Source: G963720475 sp963720475 (GTDB lineage: Bacteria > Actinomycetota > Thermoleophilia > Solirubrobacterales > Thermoleophilaceae). Taken from it: DNA of 64,000 bases. Below are positions 1-9,107 of this stretch, piece by piece. The notes below the pieces were generated by a model. The model was not told the DNA's origin. It ran no database searches and worked only from the letters and a program-made list of their open reading frames with translations. Every line of letters starts with the position of its first letter. Positions within the stretch are counted from its first letter, which is position 1. Position numbers and translations under genes: made by a program. The DNA lies in assembly GCA_963720475.1 (NCBI GenBank), contig OY970394.1, positions 682,001-746,000 of the forward strand. The letters are read 5' to 3'.

Positions 1-723
1 GACCGCGCCATCGGGCTCGCGCAGCAGTTCGACGGCTCAGCCGTGCGCTTCGACGACCTCCCGGGCGAGCTCGCGAGCACGGACATCGTCGTCAGCTGCA
101 CCGCCTCGCCGCACCAGATCATCGGTCGCGACGAGCTCGCGATGGTCGTCCAGCAGCGGGCGGGCCGGCCGCTGCTGATGATCGACATCGCAGTGCCGCG
201 CGACATCGATCCCGCGGTCCGCGACCTGTCGGGGATCTCGCTCTACGACATGGACGACCTCCAGCGCGAGGTGGCGCGCAATCTCGAGGTGCGCGAGGCC
301 GAGACGTTCAAGGGGCGGCGGATCGTCGAGGACGAGGCGGAGCGCTTCGAGCGCTGGTTCGCGAGCCTGGACGTGGTACCGACCATCTCGGCGCTGCGCG
401 AGCGTGCCGACGACATCGTCGAGCTGGTGCTACGCGAGAACGAGGCACGCTGGGAGTCGCTCTCGGAGCCCGATCGCGAGCGGCTCACCCAGATGGCGCG
501 AACGATCGTGTCGCGGTTCCTGCACGAGCCCACGCTGCGGTTGAAGCGCGCCGCCGACGACGAGTCCGCCTACCGCTATGTGCAGGCCCTGCGCGAACTG
601 TTCGGGCTCGACGGCGCCGGCCTGCTGGCGAACAACCCGGCGGCGATCGACCTCGATGCCGAGGCTAAGGGCGCCGACGTGACCTCGCTCGACTCGCACC
701 GGCGCAAGCCGACGGGCTCCTAG
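1..723 (+). CDS. hemA: Glutamyl-tRNA reductase, C-terminal part (5' end outside window)
   Basis: The frame is open from base 1, so only the last ~240 residues are present. GluTR reduces glutamyl-tRNA(Glu) to glutamate-1-semialdehyde, the first committed step of C5 tetrapyrrole synthesis in the cytoplasm. The visible part starts in the NADPH-binding domain (ASTDIVVSCTASPH, then DIAVPRDIDP) and runs into the helical dimerisation domain (RFLHEPTLRLKR). It ends 22 bp before hemC, in the classic hemA-hemC-hemD order. The partner enzyme HemL is encoded at the opposite end of the window. The catalytic N-terminal domain cannot be inspected. Confidence 0.95.
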   Translation, partial: DRAIGLAQQFDGSAVRFDDLPGELASTDIVVSCTASPHQIIGRDELAMVVQQRAGRPLLMIDIAVPRDIDPAVRDLSGISLYDMDDLQREVARNLEVREAETFKGRRIVEDEAERFERWFASLDVVPTISALRERADDIVELVLRENEARWESLSEPDRERLTQMARTIVSRFLHEPTLRLKRAADDESAYRYVQALRELFGLDGAGLLANNPAAIDLDAEAKGADVTSLDSHRRKPTGS

Positions 724-745
724 CGCGTCCGCGGAGCGCGGCGCG

Positions 746-1639
746 ATGGCAACCCTGAGGCTGGCGACGCGCGGCAGCGCGCTGGCGCTCGCACAGGCCG
801 AGCTCGCCGCGGGGCTGCTGCGAGGCGCTGCCGACGGCGATCTTGAGGTCGAGCTCATCCCCGTCGAGACGGGCGGCGAGCCCGGCGACAAGGCCCGCTT
901 CGTCAAAGGCCTCGAGCAGGCGCTCCTCGACGGCGAGGCGGACTTGGCCGTCCACTCGGCGAAGGACGTGCCGGGTGAGCTGGCCGACGGACTCGCGATC
1001 GTCGGGGTGCCCGAGCGCGCCGACGCCCGCGACGTGCTCTGCGGGGCGGCGTCGCTCGACGACCTGGCCGAGGGCGCGACGGTCGGCACCTCGAGCCTTC
1101 GGCGCCGCGCCCAGCTGCTCGCCGTGCGGCCTGACCTCGCGGTGTCGGACCTTCGCGGGAACGTCGACACGCGCCTCGGACGACTCGCCGATGGCGATTT
1201 CGACGCGGTCGTGCTCGCAGCGGCAGGCCTCTTCCGGCTGGACCGCGCCGGCGAGGGCGCGCCCATTCCCACCGACGCGATGGTCCCCGCGCCCGGCCAG
1301 GGCTGCCTCGCGCTCGAAGCGCGCGCAGGCGACGAGGGGTTCGCCCGCCTCGCCGAACGGGTGACCGACGCGAACTCGCTGGCCCGCCTGACGGCCGAGC
1401 GCGCGCTCGTCACCACCCTCGGCGCGACCTGCCACACGCCGATCGGCGCATACGCCGCGATCGAAGCCGACGGGCGCCTCTCGCTGTCGGCGTTCGTCGG
1501 ACTCCCCGACGGCTCTACCTGGATCCGCGACTCGATCGAGGGCGACCTCGCCGAGCCGGCCGCCCTGGGCAACGCCGTTGGAGAGCGGCTCGTTGCCGCC
1601 GGGGCGGCCGACGTGCTCGCCGAGGCGGAGCGCTTGTAG
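746..1639 (+). CDS. hemC: Porphobilinogen deaminase (hydroxymethylbilane synthase)
   Basis: This enzyme condenses four porphobilinogens into hydroxymethylbilane in the cytoplasm. The 297-aa length is normal. The N-terminus (LRLATRGSALALAQAE) is typical of the family; the substrate/cofactor-binding stretch DLRGNVDTRL is present. The cysteine that carries the dipyrromethane cofactor is Cys229 (LGATCHTPIG). The ATG at 746 is chosen because the family starts with the first beta strand. Only 9 bp separate it from the next gene, so hemA-hemC-cobA/hemD are probably one transcript. Confidence 0.96.
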   Translation: MATLRLATRGSALALAQAELAAGLLRGAADGDLEVELIPVETGGEPGDKARFVKGLEQALLDGEADLAVHSAKDVPGELADGLAIVGVPERADARDVLCGAASLDDLAEGATVGTSSLRRRAQLLAVRPDLAVSDLRGNVDTRLGRLADGDFDAVVLAAAGLFRLDRAGEGAPIPTDAMVPAPGQGCLALEARAGDEGFARLAERVTDANSLARLTAERALVTTLGATCHTPIGAYAAIEADGRLSLSAFVGLPDGSTWIRDSIEGDLAEPAALGNAVGERLVAAGAADVLAEAERL

Positions 1640-1648
1640 CGTCTGCGC

Positions 1649-3151
1649 ATGCCGGGGACCGTCTATCTCGTCGGAGCCGGGCCGGGCGATCCCGGCCTGA
1701 TGACTCGCCGCTCGCTCGAGCTGATCGCAGCTGCCGACGCGATCGTCCACGACCGGCTGATCCCCGAGGGGGCTCTCGACGGCGCCCGCGCCGACGCCGA
1801 GCGCCACTACGCCGGCAAGGCGCCGGGCGACGTTGCGATGTCTCAGGACGAGATCAATGCGTTGCTGGTCGAGCTCGCGAGCCGCCACGAAACCGTCGTC
1901 CGCCTCAAGGGCGGCGACCCGTTCGTGTTCGGCCGCGGCGGCGAGGAGGCCGAGGCGCTCGTGGGTGCCGGCGTTCCGTTCGAGGTCGTGCCCGGCGTCA
2001 CCGCCGCCATCGCGGCGGCAGCGTATGCGGGCATCCCGCTGACCCACCGCGCAGAGGCGTCGGCGGTCGCCTTGGTGACCGGGCACGAAGACCCGATAAA
2101 GGACGAGAGCGAGCTCGACTGGGAGTTCCTCGCGGCGTTCCCCGGCACGCTCGCGATCTACATGGGCGTCCGTCGGCTCGCGCCGATCGCCGAGCGACTG
2201 ATCGCGGCCGGGCGCGACCGCGACGAACCTGCGCTCATCGTCGAGCGCGGGACCCTCGCCCGCCAACGTGTCGTGGAAGGGACGCTCGCAACGATCGCCG
2301 AGCGCGCCGCCGAGGAACGCATCGAGGCGCCGGCGCTGACGGTGATTGGGCGCGTCGCAAGACTGCGCGAGACGCTCGCATGGCTCGAGCACCGGCCGCT
2401 TCACGGCCGGCGCGTGGTCGTCACGCGGGCGCGGGCGCAGGCGAGCGGCCTCGCGGCCCGCCTGCACGGGCTTGGGGCAGAGGTGATCGAGGCGCCGGCG
2501 ATCCGCATCGTCCCGCGCCCGGTCGAGGGCGAGATCGCCGACGCAATGGCGCGGATCGGCGAGTACGCGCTCGTGTGCCTGACGAGCCCGAACGGCGCCG
2601 CGCTCCTCTTCGACGCGCTCGCCGCGAGCGGTCGCGACGCGCGCGCGCTCGCCGGGACTACGGTCGCGGCGATCGGGCCGGGGACCGCCGCCGCCCTGCG
2701 CGAGCACGGGATCGAGCCCGACGTGCTCCCCGAGCGCTCGATCGCGGAGGCGCTGCTCGAGGCGCTGGCCGGCGTGGACGTTCGCGACGAGCGAGTGCTC
2801 GTAGCCCGCGCGGCCGAGGCACGCGACGTGCTTCCGGACGGCCTCGCCGAGCGCGGCGCGAACGTCGACGTGATCGCGTTGTACGACACCGAGCGCGAGG
2901 AAATCGACGACGCGTCCGCCGAGCGGATCTCGACCGCGGACTACGTCACCTTCACCTCCAGCTCGACCGTGCGCTTCTTCTGCGAGGCGCTCGGCGGCGC
3001 CGACCGCGTCCCAGGCACGGCACGCGTGGTTTCGATCGGACCGGTGACGAGCGAGACCGCGCGTGAGCTCGGGCTCGAGGTCCACGTCGAGGCCGAGCGC
3101 CACGACATCGAGGGGCTCGTCGCTGCTTTGGTGGAGGATGCGCAGCGATGA
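1649..3151 (+). CDS. cobA-hemD: Fused uroporphyrinogen-III C-methyltransferase / uroporphyrinogen-III synthase
   Basis: The 500-aa protein carries two enzymes. Residues 1 to ~245 are a SAM uroporphyrinogen-III methyltransferase (start VYLVGAGPGDPGLMTRRSLE, then RLKGGDPFVFGRGGEEAEAL and VVPGVTAA), leading to precorrin-2 for sirohaem or cobalamin. Residues ~252 to 500 are HemD (GRRVVVTRARAQASGL and TFTSSSTVRFF), which closes hydroxymethylbilane to uroporphyrinogen III. The fusion places the branch-point substrate next to its methylating enzyme. The stop codon overlaps the start of the following SAM-hydrolase gene by 4 bp, suggesting coupled translation. Confidence 0.95.
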   Translation: MPGTVYLVGAGPGDPGLMTRRSLELIAAADAIVHDRLIPEGALDGARADAERHYAGKAPGDVAMSQDEINALLVELASRHETVVRLKGGDPFVFGRGGEEAEALVGAGVPFEVVPGVTAAIAAAAYAGIPLTHRAEASAVALVTGHEDPIKDESELDWEFLAAFPGTLAIYMGVRRLAPIAERLIAAGRDRDEPALIVERGTLARQRVVEGTLATIAERAAEERIEAPALTVIGRVARLRETLAWLEHRPLHGRRVVVTRARAQASGLAARLHGLGAEVIEAPAIRIVPRPVEGEIADAMARIGEYALVCLTSPNGAALLFDALAASGRDARALAGTTVAAIGPGTAAALREHGIEPDVLPERSIAEALLEALAGVDVRDERVLVARAAEARDVLPDGLAERGANVDVIALYDTEREEIDDASAERISTADYVTFTSSSTVRFFCEALGGADRVPGTARVVSIGPVTSETARELGLEVHVEAERHDIEGLVAALVEDAQR

Positions 3152-3948
3152 TCGTCACGCTCCTGACCGATTACGGCTACGAGTCCGAGTTCGCGGGCGT
3201 CTGCCGCGGCGTAATCGCGGGCATCGCCCCCGAGGCCAAGGTCGTCGACATCACCCACGGCATCGGCAAGTACGACGTCCGCGCCGGCGCGCTCGTGCTC
3301 GAGCGCACGCTGCCGTTCATGCCGCCGGGTGTGCACGTGGCGATCGTCGACCCGCAGGTCGGCTCCGAACGGCGGGCGCTCGCGCTCCGCTGCGACGACG
3401 GCCGCGTCCTCGTGGGCCCCGACAACGGGCTGCTGAGCCTCGCCTGGCAGGCGTGCGGGGGCGTGACGGAGGCGTTCGACATCTCGCGCTCGCCCCACCG
3501 GCTGGAGCCCGTCTCGGCGACCTTCCACGGGCGCGACGTGTTCGCCCCTGTCGCGGCGCATCTGGTCGCGGGAGCGGAGCTGCGCGACGCCGGCGACGGG
3601 CTCGACCCCGACCAGCTCGAGGTCGTCGAGCTGCCGCAGCCGCAGATAGGCGCGGACGGCGTGGCCGCCCACGTGCTCGCGATCGACCGCTTCGGCAACG
3701 CGATGCTGAACGTCCGCCACGACCAGCTCCCCGAGACTGGCCTCACGCTCGGCGCCGGGGTCGAGATCGCGATCGGCGACGAGCGCTACGACGCGACCTT
3801 CGCCCAGACCTTCGCGGACGTGCGCCCCGGGGAGCCGCTCGTCTACGAGGACTCGTACCGCCAGCTCGCGATCGCGATCAACCGCGGTGACGCGTCGTTC
3901 GCGCTGCGGCTGAGTCCCGACGCCGAGGTGCGGCTGCGGCCGCGATGA
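3148..3948 (+). CDS. SAM hydroxide adenosyltransferase (DUF62 / fluorinase-like family)
   Basis: Family members hydrolyse S-adenosyl-L-methionine to adenosine and methionine; chlorinases and fluorinases are halide-using relatives. Family landmarks are the N-terminal TLLTDYGYESEFAGVCRG, the VDITHGI segment, the VDPQVGSERRAL segment and GPDNGLLS. The 266-aa length is usual. I see no evidence for halogenation and favour plain hydrolysis. It overlaps both neighbours by 4 bp (cobA-hemD upstream, birA downstream). A SAM-degrading enzyme coupled to a SAM-consuming methyltransferase is a notable arrangement. Confidence 0.88.
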   Translation: MIVTLLTDYGYESEFAGVCRGVIAGIAPEAKVVDITHGIGKYDVRAGALVLERTLPFMPPGVHVAIVDPQVGSERRALALRCDDGRVLVGPDNGLLSLAWQACGGVTEAFDISRSPHRLEPVSATFHGRDVFAPVAAHLVAGAELRDAGDGLDPDQLEVVELPQPQIGADGVAAHVLAIDRFGNAMLNVRHDQLPETGLTLGAGVEIAIGDERYDATFAQTFADVRPGEPLVYEDSYRQLAIAINRGDASFALRLSPDAEVRLRPR

Positions 3949-4643
3949 TCGGCCGGCCGCACGTCCACCACCGTCTGACCGACTCGACGAACGAGCAGGC
4001 GCGCGAGCTCGCGGCGGCGGGGGCGCCGCACGGGACGCTCGTCACAGCCGCCGAGCAGAGCGCCGGGCGGGGCCGGCAGGGCCGCGTCTGGTCGGCGCCG
4101 CCGGGGCGGACGCTGCTGATGTCGGTGCTGCTGCGCGATCTCGGCGAGCGCTTCCCGCTCGTCCCGCTCGTGGCCGCCGTGGCCGTCGCCGAGGCGAGCG
4201 AGGAGCTTGCCTCGGTGCGCTGCACCATCAAGTGGCCGAATGACGTCTGGATCGACGGTCGAAAGCTCGCGGGAATTCTTGTCGAGGGGCGTCCGCAGGA
4301 CGGCTGGGCAGTCCTGGGGATCGGAGTGAATGTGGCCACCGCCGCAGACGAGTTCCCCGCCGAGCTGCGTGAGACCGCGACATCGCTCGCGATCGCGGCC
4401 GAGGCGACCGCACTGACGCCCGAGGCCCTTCTCCCTCTCCTGCTCGCCCGGCTCGACGACCTGCTCGACGACGACGCGATGCTCGACCGCTGGCGCGAGC
4501 GCGACGCACTGCAGGGGACGAAGATCGAGTGGGACGGCGGCTCCGGCACCGCCGCCGGGATCACGGACTCCGGCTCGCTACTCGTCGAGACGGGCGCCGG
4601 CACCATCGAGCTCGACGCCGGCGAGGTGCACCTACGGCGCTAG
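3945..4643 (+). CDS. birA: Biotin--[acetyl-CoA-carboxylase] ligase, catalytic-domain-only type
   Basis: This enzyme activates biotin with ATP and transfers it to the biotin carboxyl carrier of acyl-CoA carboxylases. The biotinoyl-AMP loop GRGRQGRVW and the motif CTIKWPNDVWIDGRKLAGIL are intact, and a C-terminal SH3-like domain follows. At 232 aa it lacks the N-terminal winged helix of bifunctional BirA repressors, so it should not bind operator DNA itself. It starts on the 4-bp overlap with the SAM-hydrolase gene and ends the five-gene haem/cofactor operon. The next gene is convergent. Confidence 0.93.
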   Translation: MIGRPHVHHRLTDSTNEQARELAAAGAPHGTLVTAAEQSAGRGRQGRVWSAPPGRTLLMSVLLRDLGERFPLVPLVAAVAVAEASEELASVRCTIKWPNDVWIDGRKLAGILVEGRPQDGWAVLGIGVNVATAADEFPAELRETATSLAIAAEATALTPEALLPLLLARLDDLLDDDAMLDRWRERDALQGTKIEWDGGSGTAAGITDSGSLLVETGAGTIELDAGEVHLRR

Positions 4644-4705
4644 GACCTACGGCAATGTCGTCCTATGCACGTATGGCATGCACAGGACGCGACGGCCGCG
4701 ATGGG

Positions 4706-7303
4706 TTAGGCCTCGGACGACCCGCGGTCCTTTTTCACTGCTTCTGTTCCGTCCTTGGAAGCGCCCTTAGCCTGCGCGCCCTGCTGCGCCTGCTGCTGCT
4801 GACCGCCCTTCCCGCCGCCCTTGCGGGAGCGCGAGCGCCGGCGCTTGCCGCCGCGGCGGCGGCGGCCCTTCGGGAAGTTCCGCAGCAACTCGCGCGCGAG
4901 CGCCGACGGCTTGCGCGCCATGCGGGTGCGCGCGCCGCGCAGAACCTCCTCGGCTTCCGGCGTGTGCGCCAAAGCGGCCGCAAGCAGCGCCGCGGCGAGG
5001 CGGCGGTCCTGGTTGCGCGATGCCTGCACGAGCCGGCGGGCGTTGCGCGCGTGGGCGCGGCCCGACGAGTTGACGAGCAGTCCGAGCAGTCGCTTGGTCT
5101 CGGGCCAGCGCTGTGACGCGTACTCCTCGTGCACCTCGCGGGTGTACTCGGCGAGGCGCCAGAGCCAGGCGGTCGCCTGGTCGCGGCGGCCGATCGAGCG
5201 CTCGGCCAAAGCCTGCAGCAGCACCTTGACGCCCTCGCGCCGCTCGTCGCGCGACCAGCCGCCGACGATCTCGACCGCCTCGTCGAAGGCCTCGGGGTCC
5301 TTCAGCGCGGCCACCTCGTGCAGCGCGCGGACCCTCAGCTGCGAGTTGCGGTTGCGCTGGAGGCAGGTGATGACGAAGCGGCGGCGCAGCTCGCCAGTGC
5401 GGTCGAAGTGGAGCATCGCCTTCGCGCGGCGCCAGTTGTTCGACGCCACGCGCGCACCGGCCAGAGCGGCCCAGACGTGCTGCTCCGACCACGACAGGTT
5501 CTCGACCGCGATCCGCCACAGCTCGCGCTCGAACACCTGCGCGCGGCGCTCGGGATCGGCGGACACGGGCAGCACGCGGCGCTCGACTCGCAGCCGCCGG
5601 CCGCGGCCGCGGCGCACGGGCCCGACCACGATCGCGCCGCCGCGGTAGACGTCGCGGTCGAGCAGCGAGTGGAGCGTGACGACGGGATCGTCATGGGTCG
5701 TCGCCGGATGGACGAAGTCGACGACGATGCCCGCCTCCTTGCCGGGATTGCGTCGCGTGACGCGCCCGACGCGCTGCTGGTAGATCCGCTTCGACGCCGT
5801 CGGCGCGAGGTGCATGCAGACCGTCGCCCGCGGTGAGTTCCAGCCCTCGGCGAGCAGCTGCGCGTTGACGAGCACGTCCACCTCGCCGCGCTCGTAGGCG
5901 GCGAGGATCGAGGCGAGCTGGCGCTTCGGCGTCTCGCCCGACACGGCCTGTGCCTTGAGGCCGACCGCCTTGAACGCGTCGGCGACGTTGTGGGCATGCC
6001 TGACGCCCGCGGTGTAGACCACTCCCGGCAGGTCCTTGAACCGCACGCGATAGAGGTCGGCGACCGCCACGTTGAACGGGCCCTGGTCGAGTAGCGCGGC
6101 GAGCTCTTCCTGGTCGAAGTCCTGGTCCACCTCGCCGCGGCGCAGCGGCACGTTCGCGATCGTGCGCACACCGACCCCGGGCGGGATCCGCACGCAGCGC
6201 AGCGGGGAGATCACTCCGCGCCGCGCGGCCTGGGCGAGGTCGAAGCGCGACGTCTGGGTGGGGAAGAGGTCCGTCACGTGGCGCGCGATCAGCGCGCCCG
6301 TGGCTGTCATGCCGACGAAGATTGGCCCGTGCCAGTTGCGGATCGAGGCGCTCGTCTTCTCGCCGAGCGCGGTGTGGGCCTCGTCGCAGATGACGATCGT
6401 GTAGGCGTCGGAGATCCGGCCGGCGTTGCGGACGAACCACTGATAGGTCTCGACGGTGACCGGCCCGTTCGCATGTGTGTCGGGGTCGGCGTCGTCGAGC
6501 AGCGCCGGGCTGATCCGGTCGCGGTAACCGCGGTCGCGCAGCTCACCGTTGAACTGGTCGACGAGGTTGCGCCGGTGGGTGAGGATCAGCGTGCCGCCGG
6601 TACGCGACGCCTCGACGAAGCCGAGCGCGGCGACGGTCTTGCCGGCGCCGGTCGCGTGCTCGAACCAGAAGCGGCGGGCGGCGTTCGGGTCCTCGGGCTG
6701 CTCGGGTAGCTGCTCGTCCTCGTCGACTTCCGCGGCGGCGTCCCAGTCGAGCGGCTCCTCACCTTCAGCGACCTCCTCGGCGAGGATCAGCTCGGCCTCG
6801 TGCGCGATCTCCTCCTCGCTCTCGGCCTCGTCGGCCTCCTCGTCGAGGTCCGCTTCGCCGTTGCCCTTGGCGATGTCTGCCGCGGCACCGTTGCCACTCG
6901 GCTTCCCCCCCTTGCCGCCGCCGTTCGCGGCCCCGCGCCCGTTGCGGCCGTTGACCGCCTCCTGTGTCTCCGCGAGCAGGGCGATCAGCGTGCCGGAGAG
7001 GGCGTCCACCTGGTGCGGGTCGAGCACGGCGCCGTCGGCGAGATGGGGCTCCTCATCGCACAGCACGCGCTCGAGCCCGAGCATCAGCGAGTAATGGCGA
7101 CGCCAAGCGACCGAGGGCTCGTCGTGACCGTCGGCGATCTCGGCGAGCGCGTCGTCGAAGGCATGCCGCCGCGGCGTGCCGGCGGCGAGGACCTCGGCAG
7201 CGTCCTCGCCTTCGAGCACGAAGCTCTCGCGCGCGAAATCTTCCGCACGCTTCAGATCGGCGCCGGATGGCGCCTTCACAACGACAGAGGTGCTGTCGGC
7301 CAT
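4706..7303 (-). CDS. Large SF2 DEAD/DEAH-box helicase with acidic insert and basic tail
   Basis: An ~865-aa superfamily 2 helicase/ATPase. Walker A is ATGAGKTVAALGF, the DEAH box is VICDEAHTALGEK, motif III is VGMTATG, and the C-terminal RecA domain has QRVGRVTRRNPGKEAGIVVD. Before the helicase core lies a low-complexity region rich in Gly/Asn then Glu/Asp. The last ~60 residues are Arg/Lys/Gly- then Gln-rich and probably bind nucleic acid. An in-frame ATG at 7369 exists, but ATG 7303 has an AAGGA box 7 nt upstream and is preferred. The core resembles restriction-type and UvrB-like SF2 helicases, but no restriction or modification genes are nearby. Cellular role unknown. Confidence 0.85.
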   Translation of the reverse strand: MADSTSVVVKAPSGADLKRAEDFARESFVLEGEDAAEVLAAGTPRRHAFDDALAEIADGHDEPSVAWRRHYSLMLGLERVLCDEEPHLADGAVLDPHQVDALSGTLIALLAETQEAVNGRNGRGAANGGGKGGKPSGNGAAADIAKGNGEADLDEEADEAESEEEIAHEAELILAEEVAEGEEPLDWDAAAEVDEDEQLPEQPEDPNAARRFWFEHATGAGKTVAALGFVEASRTGGTLILTHRRNLVDQFNGELRDRGYRDRISPALLDDADPDTHANGPVTVETYQWFVRNAGRISDAYTIVICDEAHTALGEKTSASIRNWHGPIFVGMTATGALIARHVTDLFPTQTSRFDLAQAARRGVISPLRCVRIPPGVGVRTIANVPLRRGEVDQDFDQEELAALLDQGPFNVAVADLYRVRFKDLPGVVYTAGVRHAHNVADAFKAVGLKAQAVSGETPKRQLASILAAYERGEVDVLVNAQLLAEGWNSPRATVCMHLAPTASKRIYQQRVGRVTRRNPGKEAGIVVDFVHPATTHDDPVVTLHSLLDRDVYRGGAIVVGPVRRGRGRRLRVERRVLPVSADPERRAQVFERELWRIAVENLSWSEQHVWAALAGARVASNNWRRAKAMLHFDRTGELRRRFVITCLQRNRNSQLRVRALHEVAALKDPEAFDEAVEIVGGWSRDERREGVKVLLQALAERSIGRRDQATAWLWRLAEYTREVHEEYASQRWPETKRLLGLLVNSSGRAHARNARRLVQASRNQDRRLAAALLAAALAHTPEAEEVLRGARTRMARKPSALARELLRNFPKGRRRRGGKRRRSRSRKGGGKGGQQQQAQQGAQAKGASKDGTEAVKKDRGSSEA

Positions 7304-7505
7304 TTGGCTTTCCTTGGAGGGAACGAGCGCTCGGTCCAGGCTGGCAACAGCGACGGGCCTGACGCTCACTTCGCGACGTCGTCCGCGAGAAGGTGGACGG
7401 CGCGCCCGCGGCCTTCCTTAGGCAGCGCGGTAAACCGCATGGTAGCGCACTACAGAGGAGGAGCAACGGACGGGGCGAGCGCTGCGATCTGCCAATCTCC
7501 CGCCC

Positions 7506-8063
7506 GTGAGAGCCCGCGCGGCCGCCACGATCGCGCTCACCGCCTGCCTGCTCGCGGCTGGGTGCTCGGACGACCCCCAGAGCGCGTCCCCCGGCAAGGC
7601 CGCCGAGGAGCGCGCGCTCGAGGGCTCGCCGCCCCCGCTGGCCGCCGTCCACGAGCAGGGCGGGGAGCTCCTCGGCGGCGGTGAGGACGCCTTCAAGCAG
7701 CGGCTCGCCGAGCTGAAGGGATTCCCCGTCGTCGTGAACAAGTGGGCGTCGTGGTGCGGGCCGTGCCGCACGGAGCTGCCGTACTTCCAGAAGCAGTCGT
7801 TGGAGCGCGGCAAGAAGGTCGCTTTCCTCGGCGTGGACTCGAACGACGAGCGCGGCGCGGCCGAGCGCTTCCTCGACGAGTTCCCTGTCACCTACCCGAG
7901 CTACGAGGATCCGGACCTGCGCGTGGCGAGCGTCTTCAAGGCAGCGGCCGCATTCCCCGCAACGGCGTTCTACGACCGCAAGGGCAAGCTCGCGTTCGTC
8001 CACCAGGGCGTCTACCAGAGCGAGCAGCAGCTGGCCGACGACATCGAGCGCTACGCGCGCTGA
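7506..8063 (+). CDS. TlpA/ResA-like thioredoxin-fold lipoprotein
   Basis: A 185-aa extracytoplasmic thiol-disulfide oxidoreductase. The N-terminus is a lipoprotein signal with lipobox LAAGC (Cys20), so the domain should sit on the outer face of the membrane. The active site is WCGPCR (Cys84, Cys87) and the cis-proline region is ATAFYDRKGK. The GTG start at 7506 is the only one that gives the full signal peptide. Such proteins typically reduce apocytochrome c or other secreted thiols; with the cytochrome-c-bearing bc complex in this window, a role in cytochrome maturation is possible but inferred. The gene is divergent from the helicase, with ~200 bp between. Confidence 0.88.
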   Translation: MRARAAATIALTACLLAAGCSDDPQSASPGKAAEERALEGSPPPLAAVHEQGGELLGGGEDAFKQRLAELKGFPVVVNKWASWCGPCRTELPYFQKQSLERGKKVAFLGVDSNDERGAAERFLDEFPVTYPSYEDPDLRVASVFKAAAAFPATAFYDRKGKLAFVHQGVYQSEQQLADDIERYAR

Positions 8064-8067
8064 TCGA

Positions 8068-9090
8068 GTGCCGCCCGAGCTGCGGATAGACCCGCTGACC
8101 GGCCTGCGCACGGTGATCGCCGCCGAACGCGGCGTTCGGCCCGGCGCCTTCAGCCCGGCCGGCACGCGCGACGCCGAGCTCGACCCCGGCGACGACCCTT
8201 TCGCCGAGGGCAACGAGGACCAGACGCCGCCCGAGCTCTACGCGCTGCGCCCCGATGGCGGCGCACCGAACACACCCGGCTGGCGGGTGCGGGTCGTGCC
8301 GAACCGCTATCCCGCCCTCATGCCGCCAGCGGAAGGCGAAGCCGGCGATGACGCCCCGCCGGAGGATCCGCTCGCATCCGGCCGTGGCCAGCCGGCGCTG
8401 TTCACCGCACGCGAGGCGATCGGCGCGCACGAGGTGATCGTCCACACGCCGCGCGCGGTGGCCTCGCTCGCCGCGCTCGAGCCGGACGAGCTCGCCGCCG
8501 CGATGGGCGTCTGGCGGGAGCGGATGCGCGCCCACGGCGGTGCCGCGTGCCTCCACCTGATCGTCAACGAAGGGGTCGCGGCCGGCGCTTCGATCGCGCA
8601 CACGCACGCGCAGCTCTACGCCCTCGGGTTCGTCCCTGCGGCGATCGCGCGGGAGCGCGAGCGGTTCACCGCCCATTACGAGCGCACTCAGGGGCGCAAC
8701 CTGCTCGAGGACGTCCTCCAGGAGGAAGTTCGCCTCGGCGAGCGGGTCGTGGCCGTGGACGGTGAGGCGGTCGTGATCTGCCCGTACGCGTCGCGCGTGC
8801 CGTTCCAGCTACAGCTGATTCCCCGGGCTCCTCAGGCGCGCTTCGAGGACGATGGGCCGCTCGGCGCAGCGCTCCTGCTCGATGCACTCGGACGGCTCGA
8901 GCGCGCGCTCGGCGCACTCCCTCCGTTCAACCTCTGGGTGCGCACGGTCCCGCGCGGTGCCGAGCGCTTCTGCTGGCGGATCGATGTCGTCCCGCGGCTC
9001 GCACAGGTGGCCGGCCTCGAGCTCGGCAGCGGGGTCGGACTGAACGTGGTCGCCCCCGAGGACGCTGCGCGGCGACTGCGCGACACCTGA
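8068..9090 (+). CDS. galT: Galactose-1-phosphate uridylyltransferase-like protein (HIT superfamily)
   Basis: GalT exchanges UMP between UDP-glucose and galactose-1-phosphate. The 340-aa protein shows the GalT active site IAHTHAQLYALGFVP with His178, His180 and Gln182; His180 would be the uridylylated nucleophile. Upstream elements DPLTGLRTVIAAERGVRP, VRVVPNRYPAL and EVIVHTPRAV fit the N-terminal half of the fold. Some family members act on other sugars or nucleotides, so the exact substrate is not certain. It starts with GTG 4 bp after the thioredoxin-like gene. No other Leloir-pathway gene is nearby. Confidence 0.85.
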   Translation: MPPELRIDPLTGLRTVIAAERGVRPGAFSPAGTRDAELDPGDDPFAEGNEDQTPPELYALRPDGGAPNTPGWRVRVVPNRYPALMPPAEGEAGDDAPPEDPLASGRGQPALFTAREAIGAHEVIVHTPRAVASLAALEPDELAAAMGVWRERMRAHGGAACLHLIVNEGVAAGASIAHTHAQLYALGFVPAAIARERERFTAHYERTQGRNLLEDVLQEEVRLGERVVAVDGEAVVICPYASRVPFQLQLIPRAPQARFEDDGPLGAALLLDALGRLERALGALPPFNLWVRTVPRGAERFCWRIDVVPRLAQVAGLELGSGVGLNVVAPEDAARRLRDT

Positions 9091-9107
9091 GGGCAGCCGC
9101 GTGTAGC

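Noticed and set aside
665..3103. An 812-codon minus-strand open frame across hemC and cobA-hemD
   Set aside because: It is antisense to two well-identified enzymes and has the Arg/Ala/Gly/Asp-rich composition of high-GC shadow frames; no motif or start signal.
3148..3948. A fluorinase or chlorinase
   Set aside because: No halogenase context, and the sequence fits the widespread SAM hydroxide adenosyltransferases; nothing visible argues for halide use.
4644..4705. Imperfect inverted repeat between birA and the helicase as a terminator
   Set aside because: Arms CCTATGC/GCACAGG pair only partly and no stable stem or T-run is present; I could not support a terminator call.
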